From the NCBI GenBank assembly GCA_002224055.1, contig AZLU01000121.1, positions 71,464 to 122,346 of the forward strand: DNA of 50,883 bases. Reading direction: 5' to 3'. The notes beneath the pieces are model-generated. The model was not told the DNA's origin. It saw only the letters and a list, made by a program, of their open reading frames with translations, and did not search any database. This document shows, piece by piece, positions 21,924-32,197 of this stretch (its first letter is position 1; every line of letters begins with the position of its first letter). The position numbers were made by a program, and so were the translations under genes. Source of the DNA: Pezizomycotina sp. ARF18. Lineage: Eukaryota; Ascomycota.

Positions 21924-22979
21924 ATGTATTTCTCAACTTTCCTCTTACCGTTGCTCCTAGCGGTTGCACCAGCTTCCTGCAAAAATAAAGATAAAATGGC
22001 TGCCATCGCAAACTTCGATAAGAACATTGCTGCAGTCGAAGAGCATTTATCGCCAGATACGGCCTGATGCTCCCGACGCGCGTTCAAATTTTCAAAAACT
22101 ACCAGTCGGAGGAATGGATCAAGCAACATCTCGTACAAATCGTTGACGGCAATCAATTCGCTGAGGACTCGCTATTCTTAGCTACCAACGCCAAAGAAGC
22201 CGTTGTTGCTAGGTCGGAGATGTTAAATATGCTTCGGGAAGCTGAAAAAAACATCGCGCAATTCGATAAGATCACTAAAGAACTTAGACATTGAAGCCCG
22301 TTGATAGAGCCAAGCTCGAGCGTATGAACGAGAAGTACAATAGTGTCGCCAGTCGCGCCTCGAGACTGCCGAAGGCATGGACTGGATCATCCCTGGATTA
22401 ACCCATTGGTTCAATGGCGGTGGCGACTTCTTCGAAGACTTCCCCTGGAAGGCGATTGATTACTTCGAGATCATGATAGGTTTCGAACTACGTAATGATT
22501 ATTGGCTGATGTGGTGGTCTCAGATCATGAACAAGTGGCTCAATGGCCCTAGACCCATTGACTCCCACAACTTCGCAAAGGCCTCGAAGTCGCCAGCGAC
22601 ATCGCGCTAAGTGGGCATTCTACGGAAACCATTCGTCGAGCACGACCGTAGCGGCATACGTTGCCGGCACCTTCGATGATTTGATCTACAACGGTATCCC
22701 GCCGAAAAGTTCTCGGAAACAAGAGCGCAATTCTACAGAGGCGGTGTTGATGCTGAGGAAGTTTGGCAAACGGTCGTCTCAATAAGCTGAGGGCATTGGC
22801 AAAAGTGTCATACGACCCGCGCGAAACTGCAGGCCGGAGTGGGAGGTTATAAAAAACTCATGGACGGTGAAGGAGATCGGCGTGGGTTTGGAATCCATGA
22901 CCTGCTGCTAAGAGAGGCCTCGAAGTACTCAAAGCCAAGCAGCCCGTGGAACCAATCCACTGGACGTGATTTGAAATAA
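21924..22979 (+). CDS. Orphan secreted protein, about 350 residues, helix-rich (frame-broken)
   Basis: MYFSTFLLPLLLAVAPASC is a clear signal peptide. The body, followed across about five slips on the plus strand, reads KMAAIANFDKNIAAVEE, LMLPTRVQIFKNYQSEEWIK, DSLFLATNAKEAVVARSEML, DRAKLERMNEKYNSVAS, GMDWIIPGLTHWFNGGGDFF, DYFEIMIGFELRNDYWLMWW, VAAYVAGTFDDLIYNGIP, QFYRGGVDAEEVWQTVVSIS, LQAGVGGYKKLMDGEGDRRG and HDLLLREASKYSKPSS, ending at TAA 22977-22979. The composition is amphipathic-helical with aromatic-rich WF/WW patches and one cysteine near the signal cleavage site. I recognise no family. The frame succession is consistent in direction and density, so I believe one gene is present. No intron is evident. 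It sits among other secreted-protein genes. Confidence 0.68.
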
Positions 22980-23856
22980 TATATCTCCGCATTGTGCGCG
23001 GTTGATGGAGAAACCAAAGCTAGGCTAGTGGTCTGGATTATAGATTATGATTTTACATTTGTTAGATGCAAATACTATCCTTGGATTGTTTATCTATTTC
23101 ATTATTATTGTGTCTTTGTATTGATAGGATCAAGAGCAATATTATTATTGCTAAATTTAAAAATTTGCTAAAAAAAAAAAAGCATTCGTTGCGATGTTTT
23201 TTTGATCGTTTCGTTCTCGATCGCTACATAGACACCGTTGATACTATACTATTAGTAAGAAGTCGATTGCAATAAGCCAATGAGTGATATGAATCCCCGA
23301 CGAGTTCTATTGCCCTCAAGGGGATGACAGGTTGTGATAGAATTTTTTTTTATTTTTGTTTCCTCGCCAAAAAGAATTTAATTGCGGGATTCAGAAAGCT
23401 ATATATCGCGTCCACCATTCTATGCGCAAGTTTACCACTGTCTTACTCCTTTTACTCTTATATATTACTTTTTAAGAAATGAAGTATTAATCGATTTCCA
23501 GTACTTTAGCTAACTTGTTCTTTTTTTTTTTTTTAATTCTAAATTTCTAATTGGGCATGGCGCGCGGTTGATCAGCAGAAAAATCCTCCGTCACCTCCTT
23601 AGTAACTCCGCGGAAACGTCGAGTAACTAACTCACCGCCGAAATGTTTATAACGCCGCGAGGTCCACCACCAATATTCAATATTCTCTCTTTTAACTTCA
23701 ACCCTCGTGCTCTTATCAGGTATATGAACTTATGTCAGATCTTTCTATCGGTACTAATCTACCCAAGGAAATTTTCTCTCTGAATCTTATGATTTACTTG
23801 CGATTCATCGACGGCCTTCGTTTTCTCAAGTTTGACCCGCTAAACGGCCGATTTCA
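22980..23856. other. Intergenic, no supported gene
   Basis: AT-rich, with A runs near 23171 and T runs near 23345 and 23521. No recognisable frame. Confidence 0.5.
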
Positions 23857-24434
23857 ATGGCGCACTACGAAAAATTGCACAAGGCAGTCGACAATAATGA
23901 TTTCAGGGTCACTCTTTCGACAATGGTTATGGTAGCCATCTCGGACAGATGCAAACCTTCTAAGACACATTTCCCAGAGTTCAAGGTATTTTCAAAATCA
24001 CACGAGACCTATAACGAGTGTATACCATTTTGCCGTGGTCGATTTTTGACTCATTCGCCCTGGAAAAGAGATCTCTCTTGGTCAGCTACACGATAGCGGG
24101 TTTTTGCGTAAGGATGTATATTCTTTCTACCGTCCGATATTCGAGAAGAAACTAGCAGAAGTTTCTAGTGGTTGGTCGAAAACGTGGGAGAAACGTGGAG
24201 AACGGGTCCGATGTTCGGCAAAGCTATCCAGGATACGATTTTGTATACACATTCCACGGCGAATTTGCCGGTAACCGAAAGGATAGGTTTAAGTAAGCTT
24301 TCCCCGTGCAGCACCGAGGAACGCCAGAAGCGATCCGGGGTGGGTAAGAAAGGGGAGTAATCAGAAGGCATCCCGGGTATGATTTCTTTAGAGAGTGGGA
24401 GGGAATGTATTACAGGAGGGACAGTAAGTGACAT
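23857..24434 (+). CDS. Possible unrecognised frame-broken gene
   Basis: ATG at 23857 opens MAHYEKLHKAVDNNDFRVTL and KTHFPEFKVFSKSHETYNEC. Other plus-strand frames then take over: FDSFALEKRSLLVSYTIAG or FYRPIFEKKLAEVSSGWSKT, later SYPGYDFVYTFHGEFAGNRK and finally GYDFFREWEGMYYRRDSK just before a stop near 24432. The pattern of serially open frames resembles the broken genes nearby. I recognise no domain, and no signal peptide is visible at 23857. It could also be chance. Confidence 0.3.
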
Positions 24435-24664
24435 GAGGCATTAATTAATTATTGGTATCCCTCGAGAGTACGAAAATCGGATTATTTTGACCTCGTTCCA
24501 CGCTGACAATCGGGTAGATTGCTAGACCGCAGATTTACGACTGTTTAGGACGAGATAAGATACAACACTCTCCCACGCTAAATAATGCTAGCCCACGTGT
24601 GTAAGCCTTAGGAAGCGAGTGGATTAGCCGCTGCATGATAACGGCTCCACAAAGCCACTTACTT
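24435..24664. other. Intergenic up to the assembly gap
   Basis: No recognisable gene. The sequence runs into the N block at 24665. Confidence 0.5.
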
Positions 24665-25275
24665 NNNNNNNNNNNNNNNNNNNNNNNNNNNNNNNNNNNN
24701 NNNNNNNNNNNNNNNNNNNNNNNNNNNNNNNNNNNNNNNNNNNNNNNNNNNNNNNNNNNNNNNNNNNNNNNNNNNNNNNNNNNNNNNNNNNNNNNNNNNN
24801 NNNNNNNNNNNNNNNNNNNNNNNNNNNNNNNNNNNNNNNNNNNNNNNNNNNNNNNNNNNNNNNNNNNNNNNNNNNNNNNNNNNNNNNNNNNNNNNNNNNN
24901 NNNNNNNNNNNNNNNNNNNNNNNNNNNNNNNNNNNNNNNNNNNNNNNNNNNNNNNNNNNNNNNNNNNNNNNNNNNNNNNNNNNNNNNNNNNNNNNNNNNN
25001 NNNNNNNNNNNNNNNNNNNNNNNNNNNNNNNNNNNNNNNNNNNNNNNNNNNNNNNNNNNNNNNNNNNNNNNNNNNNNNNNNNNNNNNNNNNNNNNNNNNN
25101 NNNNNNNNNNNNNNNNNNNNNNNNNNNNNNNNNNNNNNNNNNNNNNNNNNNNNNNNNNNNNNNNNNNNNNNNNNNNNNNNNNNNNNNNNNNNNNNNNNNN
25201 NNNNNNNNNNNNNNNNNNNNNNNNNNNNNNNNNNNNNNNNNNNNNNNNNNNNNNNNNNNNNNNNNNNNNNNNNNN
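24665..25275. other. Assembly gap (611 N)
   Basis: Run of Ns; contents unknown. Just after it, a plus-strand frame (SYPGQNTGTLQIGSSGLD, then stop at about 25333) could be the end of a gene lying inside the gap. Confidence 0.98.
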
Positions 25276-25882
25276 ATCCTATCCCGGCCAGAACACCGGT
25301 ACGCTACAGATTGGGAGCTCGGGACTGGATTGAGAGACAAAAGATAGGGAAATGGAGAGAATTTTTAGAGGTTCCGGCGGGTAGTTTCATAGCGCGAAAT
25401 CGCTTAAATGTTTTTTTTGGCACGACGTCACGGCAGCTGCTATCGGCATCCAGAACTGCAGATGTCGTCGACTCAGCGCCAGTAATGCGGATTCGCGAAT
25501 TGTCTTGGCCTTCTGGATACCCAAGCAATATGACCAGAGATGCAACGACGATCAGGACAATTAAAATTTTTAGAAGCCTTGAAAATCGGAGAAGCTAGCA
25601 GAGGACGATCCGTACGCGGGGACGTGAATGATGCCATTCCTGTTCTAATCACTATTCGAGCATGGATTTCAAATCTGGGGAAGGTCTATTAAGCTTAATA
25701 CCCTGTTGCTGACCTCAGACCAAGGGCTTCCTCTATAGTTCTAGATCCTCCCTGCGTTGTCGCTTTTATATTTTCTAACAGACGATATAACGACGAAGCA
25801 ATTTTCGTTCATGCGATCAACTTCCACGAAACGAACTTAATCCAGAATTATCTCTTAACAGAACTCAGATATAGCAACGCCA
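25276..25882. other. Intergenic, MFS gene promoter side
   Basis: No supported gene apart from the possible C-terminal tail at 25276-25333. The rest is the upstream region of the transporter gene. Confidence 0.45.
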
Positions 25883-27464
25883 ATGTCACACTCTGACGTC
25901 ATGCGCGATCCCGGCACCGAGAAGTTCGACAATGATCACGCTAAGGGCAGAACATCTTCACCCGAAGGCGAAGAACACATCGACTTCAGCAACGTCGACG
26001 AGAAGAAGATACTCCGCAAGATGGACTTGCGACTGCTCCCGATGCTTGCAGCTTGTACCTAATGTCCTTCCTAGACCGTGGTAACATTGGCAATGCGCGT
26101 ATTTGAGGGCTTAGAGGAGGATTTGAATATGCACGGCTCGGATTACAACTGGGCGCTCACAATTTTCTTCTTTTCGTACGCCGCCTTCGAGATACCGTCC
26201 AACCTCGTCCTGAAGAAGTTTAAGCCAAGTATATGGTTGCCCTTTATCATGTGCTTTGGTGAGCATTCTGATTTGGATCAATCTAGCATTCTAGAGATAC
26301 TAACTCCGAATTCAAAAGGGGAACCGTGATGACCCTCATGGGCATTGTTCAGTCATACGAAGGACTCCTCACCGCCCGTTTCTTCCTAGGCGTTACAGAA
26401 AGCCGGACTCTACCCCGGCTGCGCTTACTACATCACGATGTGGTACGCCCGCCACGAAGCGCAGATCCGCCAGGCGCTGTTCTTCTCCGCCGCCTCCATC
26501 GCCGGCGCCTTTTCGGGTCTCCTCGCCTACGTCATCGCAAAAATGGACGGCGTCTGCGGCTACCACGGCTGGCGCTGGATCTTCATCCTCGAAGGCATAG
26601 CCACCGTCATCGTCGCGTTCATCGCCTTCTTCGTCATCCAAGACTTCCCCGCGACGGCTAAATTCCTAACGTCCGAGGAACGCGCGTTCATAATCCACAG
26701 GCTAAAATACCAAAACGACTCCCGCGAGGACGACGGACCGTAGAAGCACAGAGGGAAAAAGTCCACGAAGCCGACGAGTTCAAGTGGAAGTACGTCCGCG
26801 ACGCGCTCTGCGACTGGCAGATATGGGTAAACATCTGGGTATACTGGGGCATCGTAGCCCTCTCTACGGCATCTCCCTGTTCCTACCGACGATCATAAAG
26901 GCGCTCGGCTACGCGAGCTGGAAGACGCAGCTCATGACCGTACCCATATACGTCTCCGCGGCCGTAATCGGCGTAATACAAGCCTACTTTCCGACCGCGT
27001 GGGCAAACGTTCCCCCTTCGTTATATTCTCGCAGTGCCTCATCGGCGTCGGTTTTGTCTTCTGCATAGCCGCGCCGAAGCACTTACCGGGCCTCGTGTAC
27101 GCGGGCTGCTTCATAGCTACGGTGGGGATATACCCGGCCTTCCGGGGAATATCACGTGGCTGTCGAATAACCTCGCGGGGAGTTACAAGAGGGCTGCCGG
27201 TATGGCGATGCAGATTTGCGTAGGGAACCTGGCGGGTGCGATGGCGAGTAATTTCTACAGGTCGAAGGATTCGCCGAGGTATATACTCGGACACTCGCTG
27301 GAGCTGGGTTCGTGGGGGCGGGCTTGATCGCGAGTTTGATACTTGTGGTGGGATATAAGAGGATCAATAAGAAGAGGGAGGAACTGGTAGCTACGCATAC
27401 GTACAGCATTACGGAGCTGAGCGAGATGGGGGATAGGGCGCCGACATTTAGGTATCAGCTCTAA
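25883..27464 (+). CDS. MFS transporter, allantoate/anion:cation symporter type (frame-broken)
   Basis: ATG at 25883 starts a hydrophilic N-tail (MSHSDVMRDPGTEKFDNDHA) that ends DEKKILRKMDLRLLPML. A slip then gives LMSFLDRGNIGNAR, the loop/helix-1 motif of the Dal5/Tna1 (ACS) family. It continues NWALTIFFFSYAAFEIPSNL. A 60-nt intron (26259-26318, GTGAGC donor, ATACTAACTCC branch point) precedes VMTLMGIVQSYEGLLTARFF and, after a slip, YITMWYARHEAQIRQALFFS, HGWRWIFILEG, FIAFFVIQDFPATAKFLTSE. A long cytosolic loop (EFKWKYVRDALCDWQIWVNI) leads to the second half: GISLFLPTIIKALGYASWKT, GKRSPFVIFSQCLIGVGFVF, NLAGSYKRAAGMAMQICVGN, IASLILVVGYKRINKKREEL. About 500 residues, 12 helices expected, plasma membrane. 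The family carries allantoate, nicotinate, pantothenate and similar anions; the substrate cannot be told. About six slips. Confidence 0.88.
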
Positions 27465-30400
27465 ACATGAGAGGAGAATAGTGGAGGGATGATATACGAG
27501 AGATGAAAGATGGGGGCTAATTAGTTCGCTTTTTGTAAATATGTGGTCCATTGGTATTCCGGGGCTTTTTAAAGTCTTGAAAATGTTCATTCTGACATAT
27601 GACTCTCCCGCGATGCCCTTAAAGACCATTTAGCAGCTTTGTATCAAAAATTTATGGTTTATGCTTTTTACGATCTACTGTTCTGAAAGTTATACACGTT
27701 GCCCTCTTTGATACGTTATAGAATCTCGAGCAAAATCGCCTTGCTGCGTACCCTTCATAGCAAGGTCATGCTTAATGAGCTGGGGAATATTAAAATGCGG
27801 ATTCTTGATGTTCTCTACGTAATGAAACCATCCAAGACAGGCGTGACATGCGCCGGTACACCTCATGTCAGCGGGGAATAAGGTATTGAGACTTGATTTG
27901 ACCAAAACAACAAAACAAAAACACATCATGATAACTGTAATTTATCCTATTATAAACTATTCCAAGCAAAAGAATTGAAGAGATCGAGGCCTTTGAAGAG
28001 TTGATCTTGAATCGAAAATGAAGTCTCAAGAAAATGGGCAGTTGTAGATTTTTGTAGATCTTCGTCCAAATCTCCAGTGATTTGCAGCGGTAGATCATCA
28101 GTGTAGGCAATCCTGACATCAAACGGTTTCCCTTCCGTACTGTAGCACTGGAAAGCAAATACGCTAAACTCATATTCTCACGCAAGGCACCGTTTGCGGA
28201 AATGTGTCGTGTGCGTGGAAGACTGAAAGGGGAGATTACACAAATCCTATTAAGAAAACAAGGCGTATTACACAATACGATCTGTGATAAGTTTCAAATT
28301 GCGGAGAGGAAAGAGGAGACGAGTAGGGCAAGTCGAGGAGTAAATGAAACGGTAACGAGCTCTGAGACCCTAGATCTATAAAACTTCGTGCCTGGAACGT
28401 AAACGTGTAGCATTAGGCAAAAATTTGATCAAACCCCTTGCCGCATCTCAAGATGAGAATTGTGATGGTCGTTTACTGTGCAAACGGAAAGATTCTCAAT
28501 GACTCGCATAATGCACGTCAATGATAGATTCACGAAAAACGGCTACTAATGCCGGATTCCGTTGGAGAAACGGTGTATGTTTCACGGTACGTGGAGCGGG
28601 ACGCGGAGTAGTTATATCCCTAATCTGGCTGAATAAGATGGGACGGTAGGACGAGAGAGATTTATAATAAAGCTAGCCGGTTTATGGCTGAGAAACTAAA
28701 AGTGATGGCGCCACGCACGGAGATTGCGTTTTGCGCGCCGTGAGACAAGGAGTGTTTCCAGGAATTTGACAGGAAACAATCTCGGAACCTCGCGTGTTCG
28801 GATGCTGTGCTCTTTGTCGTCCCACGCACGTAACCTGGGACTTGGTCTCTCCTTCCAAAAGTTGAGATGGACGCAAGGGATATTTAAGTTTACCTCTTCT
28901 GTGCCTTCTCAAGAGATTGGACGAAACTAAACGCGAATATCGCACAGCGGCTGTTTTGCTGTAAATTGCGCGATACCTCGGATGATGTGCAGTGCGAGGT
29001 GCATAAATCGCCCAGACTAAAACTTTGTAGAACTTTGTATTCCTTAATAATATCAAGATATAAAGATTAACCTACAAGACCTGGACTTACCTACAAGCAT
29101 CTCAGCGGCGATATCGATTCGTCTGTAATATAATGCGATTTCTTCGAGCCTGAAATGATTGTATTGACGTGGAGCTACTTGTTCCTTCGGCCGCTATCTA
29201 CACATTTGAGAAATTCTTGTTCTTTGTGTATGGACGGGTAGATATAAGTTAGGGATTATCGTTAGTATCGTCCGTTGAAGCGAATCATCATATAACCAGT
29301 TCTATTCGAGGGATTGATAATACCCATCTGAAGCCGTTTTCGCACATGGATTAGGAGAATATCGTGCAGTTTGAGGTCGAGTAGAGAAACACCGATATCG
29401 GAGCTTGATGAGTATTCCGTGCAGCTCTGATCGGCATGCGCAATCATCGAGATAAGCAGAAGGGACAAACACGCCCCGGAGTCCTTAGACCGCCACAACC
29501 CGCGTGGCCCGCCTGAAAGTTTGCACTAAGCACAAACAAATATCATCCGCGAAAGCCCTCGCCTAATAAGCAGCGTGTTATATCAGCCTCCTATATCCTG
29601 CCTTCACACAATGAGCCCGTGTGAAAACCACGAGGCAAACAAACCGTAAAATTTTGTTCAATGGAGCCATGCGTGTATGTTTGGCTCGAGAATATCCACG
29701 AGACCCCAAGCGCTAGATCCGAGCATACGGGTCCCTGCTGATGTATGATTGTTTTTCTCCTAATCCTGAGATTCGTGAAGTTTATTCAAACAAACCTCCA
29801 TCAATCCCCTTTGTCGCTGAACCCAACCAAAAAAAAAAAAAAAAAAAGCAGGCGTAGGCAGATGTACAGTAAGGGATTCGACTTTGCTATTGCGTTCCTT
29901 TCCTTTTGGTTTCCCGAAAGGATAATTATCGTGCAACGTCCATAGAATTCCCAATTTAGTAGGAAACAGGAAACCTTGGACGAATTCTTTTCCACGTATG
30001 AAGATTGTCAGATATCGATAGCAATTTTTCGAATTGGAAATTTCCGATCTGGTTGAAAAGCCAGGGAACTTGTCCGGAGGTCATAGGAGATATTGAAACA
30101 TCATAGTCGAGGCCGTCTAACCTTCTATTCGGTCTTTCATTGCCATCTCTTTGCTCTCCGTAAGTTGAAACGGTGCCTTGATTTATTTCGGAAACGGAAC
30201 GGAACGTGGTCGCTACTAAGTCGTTACACAAGGAAGGAAATATTCGTTGTCAGAATGGCCTAGAATGCTTCGGTTGGGAGCCAAATTTGGAAAATCTGCG
30301 ATGCAGTTACCCATCATGCAAACATCTTTCCATCCTGGGAAATTTCCGGTTCCCGCAATCATAGAAGAGAAAGGTCTCTAGTAAAATGCGGCATTGTGGA

Positions 30401-32197
30401 ACGGACAAATGTAGAGGTGACAGTTGGCTTCTATCCGGCTTTACACAGCGGAAGCAGGATGAGCTTGTTCTCCTGATGGGCGTTTCTATTTCTGTATCAT
30501 CCCATAAACATCAGTGCTCGTCTTTAAAAAAGGATTGGCTTGGGACGCATATCCTGTTAATACCTCAGTTCCACCCCAGTATCACAAACCGTAATATATC
30601 CGGTAATATATGCGTGTTTGGTGGTACAACTGAGATCGCATTATTATACGTCGAAAAGCTTACCAAAGTTATCCATATCCTTTTGGCTTTGAGGGTGATA
30701 AGCAGAACCTTCCAGTCGGACATCTCGCCTTATCAGCTTAAGCTTTGTGAAGTCTTGCTATTTCCTGTTTTCCTCTCTTTCGCCGCTAACGAGCTTTTCG
30801 AGCCCGAAAAAATGCCAGCTCACTCATTCCAAGACTGTCTTTTAGCTCTTAACCTCCTGTGCACCACCGGAGTCAGTCAAGCAACTCAGAGAATTCTGTG
30901 ATAAGTATAACTGTTCCGATTCGTTCATCTAACGAGGTACCTGATCTCACAACAGGTTTCAAACGGAGAACCTGTGTCGCCCACCACAAATTCCATGTGT
31001 GGGAAACCCAAGTCTATGACAAGTCGTTTTCACAGCGGGGAGGGGCATACCTAGACATGTACTTGTGCAACGCCGACGCGAACTGAGACGCGTGTCATAT
31101 TCCTCCGTTTTCCCCTTCAACACCCAGCCAAGAGTCCGTGATGTTCGATCTCGTGAGGACAGAATGTAGAAGCTCAATCGAAACCCTGAAGGCTCTTTAT
31201 GTTGCCGAAATGGTGCAATTGACCGCCACAAGTAGGGTGCCTTCTGATAACCGCTCCATTGAAGGTGCAACTCTTAATTTCATCCTTCTTTTCCCGTGCA
31301 AAAGCTGATACAGCAGAGGCCCGGCAGTATTTATCCAATGGATTTATACATTTCACTTGTTGCGCCTTGTGCGAGGTGAGATCGCGGCATCGTATTCGTC
31401 CTTTCATCATCGGAAGAAAAGAACCATGAAGTACCTGTGCACGATAATTTCCCTGGATAGCACTAGATAGCAATACATTGTTAGCAGTTGCATGGGCTTT
31501 ACGATACTCCAGCCTCCTCATGCATTTCGTATATAAGAACGACGATAATCCCTCGATCTTGTACTTACCTGCTTCTTGTCCATGCATACGAAGAGTCTTC
31601 CGCTATTCTTAGCATTGTCGTGGTCCTCCAAGAGCTAGCTATACAGTTTGATCGGCTTGCCCGGCCTGTCGGTGGAGGAGAACAATCGGATGCTCGACAT
31701 CGAAGTGGAAAAGATAGAAAGCATTACATACAAACAGCAATTACCTAAGTAATACCGGGCTACTTATTTTTTTTTTTTTTTAATTATTTAATTATTTAAT
31801 TATTTTATTTAATATTTAATATTATTTATTTATTTATTTATTTTACGGTGTCGACTTCCTATCTCTATTTAAATTCTCCTTTCCTATTCTTTCTTCTTTA
31901 TTTAGTTATTTATTTTCTATATCTATTCGAGCAATCACCAACCTCAACCCTTTTCTTCTAAAACCTCCTTCTTCCTTCTATCATCAACAATCATTACAAA
32001 GAAAAAAAATCCATAAAATCAAAGCCTTCATTACACAGTTCCTCATCTATCTCGAATATTGTTGTTATAAAGAAGAAAGATAATACTGTTAAGTTATTTG
32101 TTCATTTTCATCTCATTGGCCAAAGAAACGTCTTCAAGTTTAGGGTAGTTTGTTTGGAGATCGAAGCTCCAGACAGATCACCTCCTTTGCCATCATC
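27465..32197. other. Long gene-poor interval
   Basis: About 4.7 kb without a gene I can support. The longest frame (30386-30901, plus, ATG start, 171 codons) has no motif and could arise by chance. A short plus-strand frame at about 30180-30362 holds a cysteine-patterned segment (RCQNGLECFGWEPNLENLRC), noted in the findings. A minus frame ending at 29262 has a weak hydrophobic start (ACLSLLLISMIAHADQSC) but no further support. A runs lie at 29830-29846 and AT-rich simple sequence at 31764-31843. Confidence 0.45.
31764..31843. repeat. AT-rich simple sequence (T run then ATTT/TTTA repeats)
   Basis: About 18 Ts followed by imperfect AATTATTT and TATT repeats for about 80 bp, upstream of the mucin-like gene. 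Confidence 0.85.

Noticed and set aside
21626-22156. 176-codon minus-strand frame over the secreted gene
   Set aside because: It overlaps the promoter and signal peptide of the plus-strand gene antisense and has no motif.
30386-30901. 171-codon ATG frame
   Set aside because: Length is possible by chance in a 50-kb six-frame scan. No motif, and composition is not convincing. Kept only as a note.
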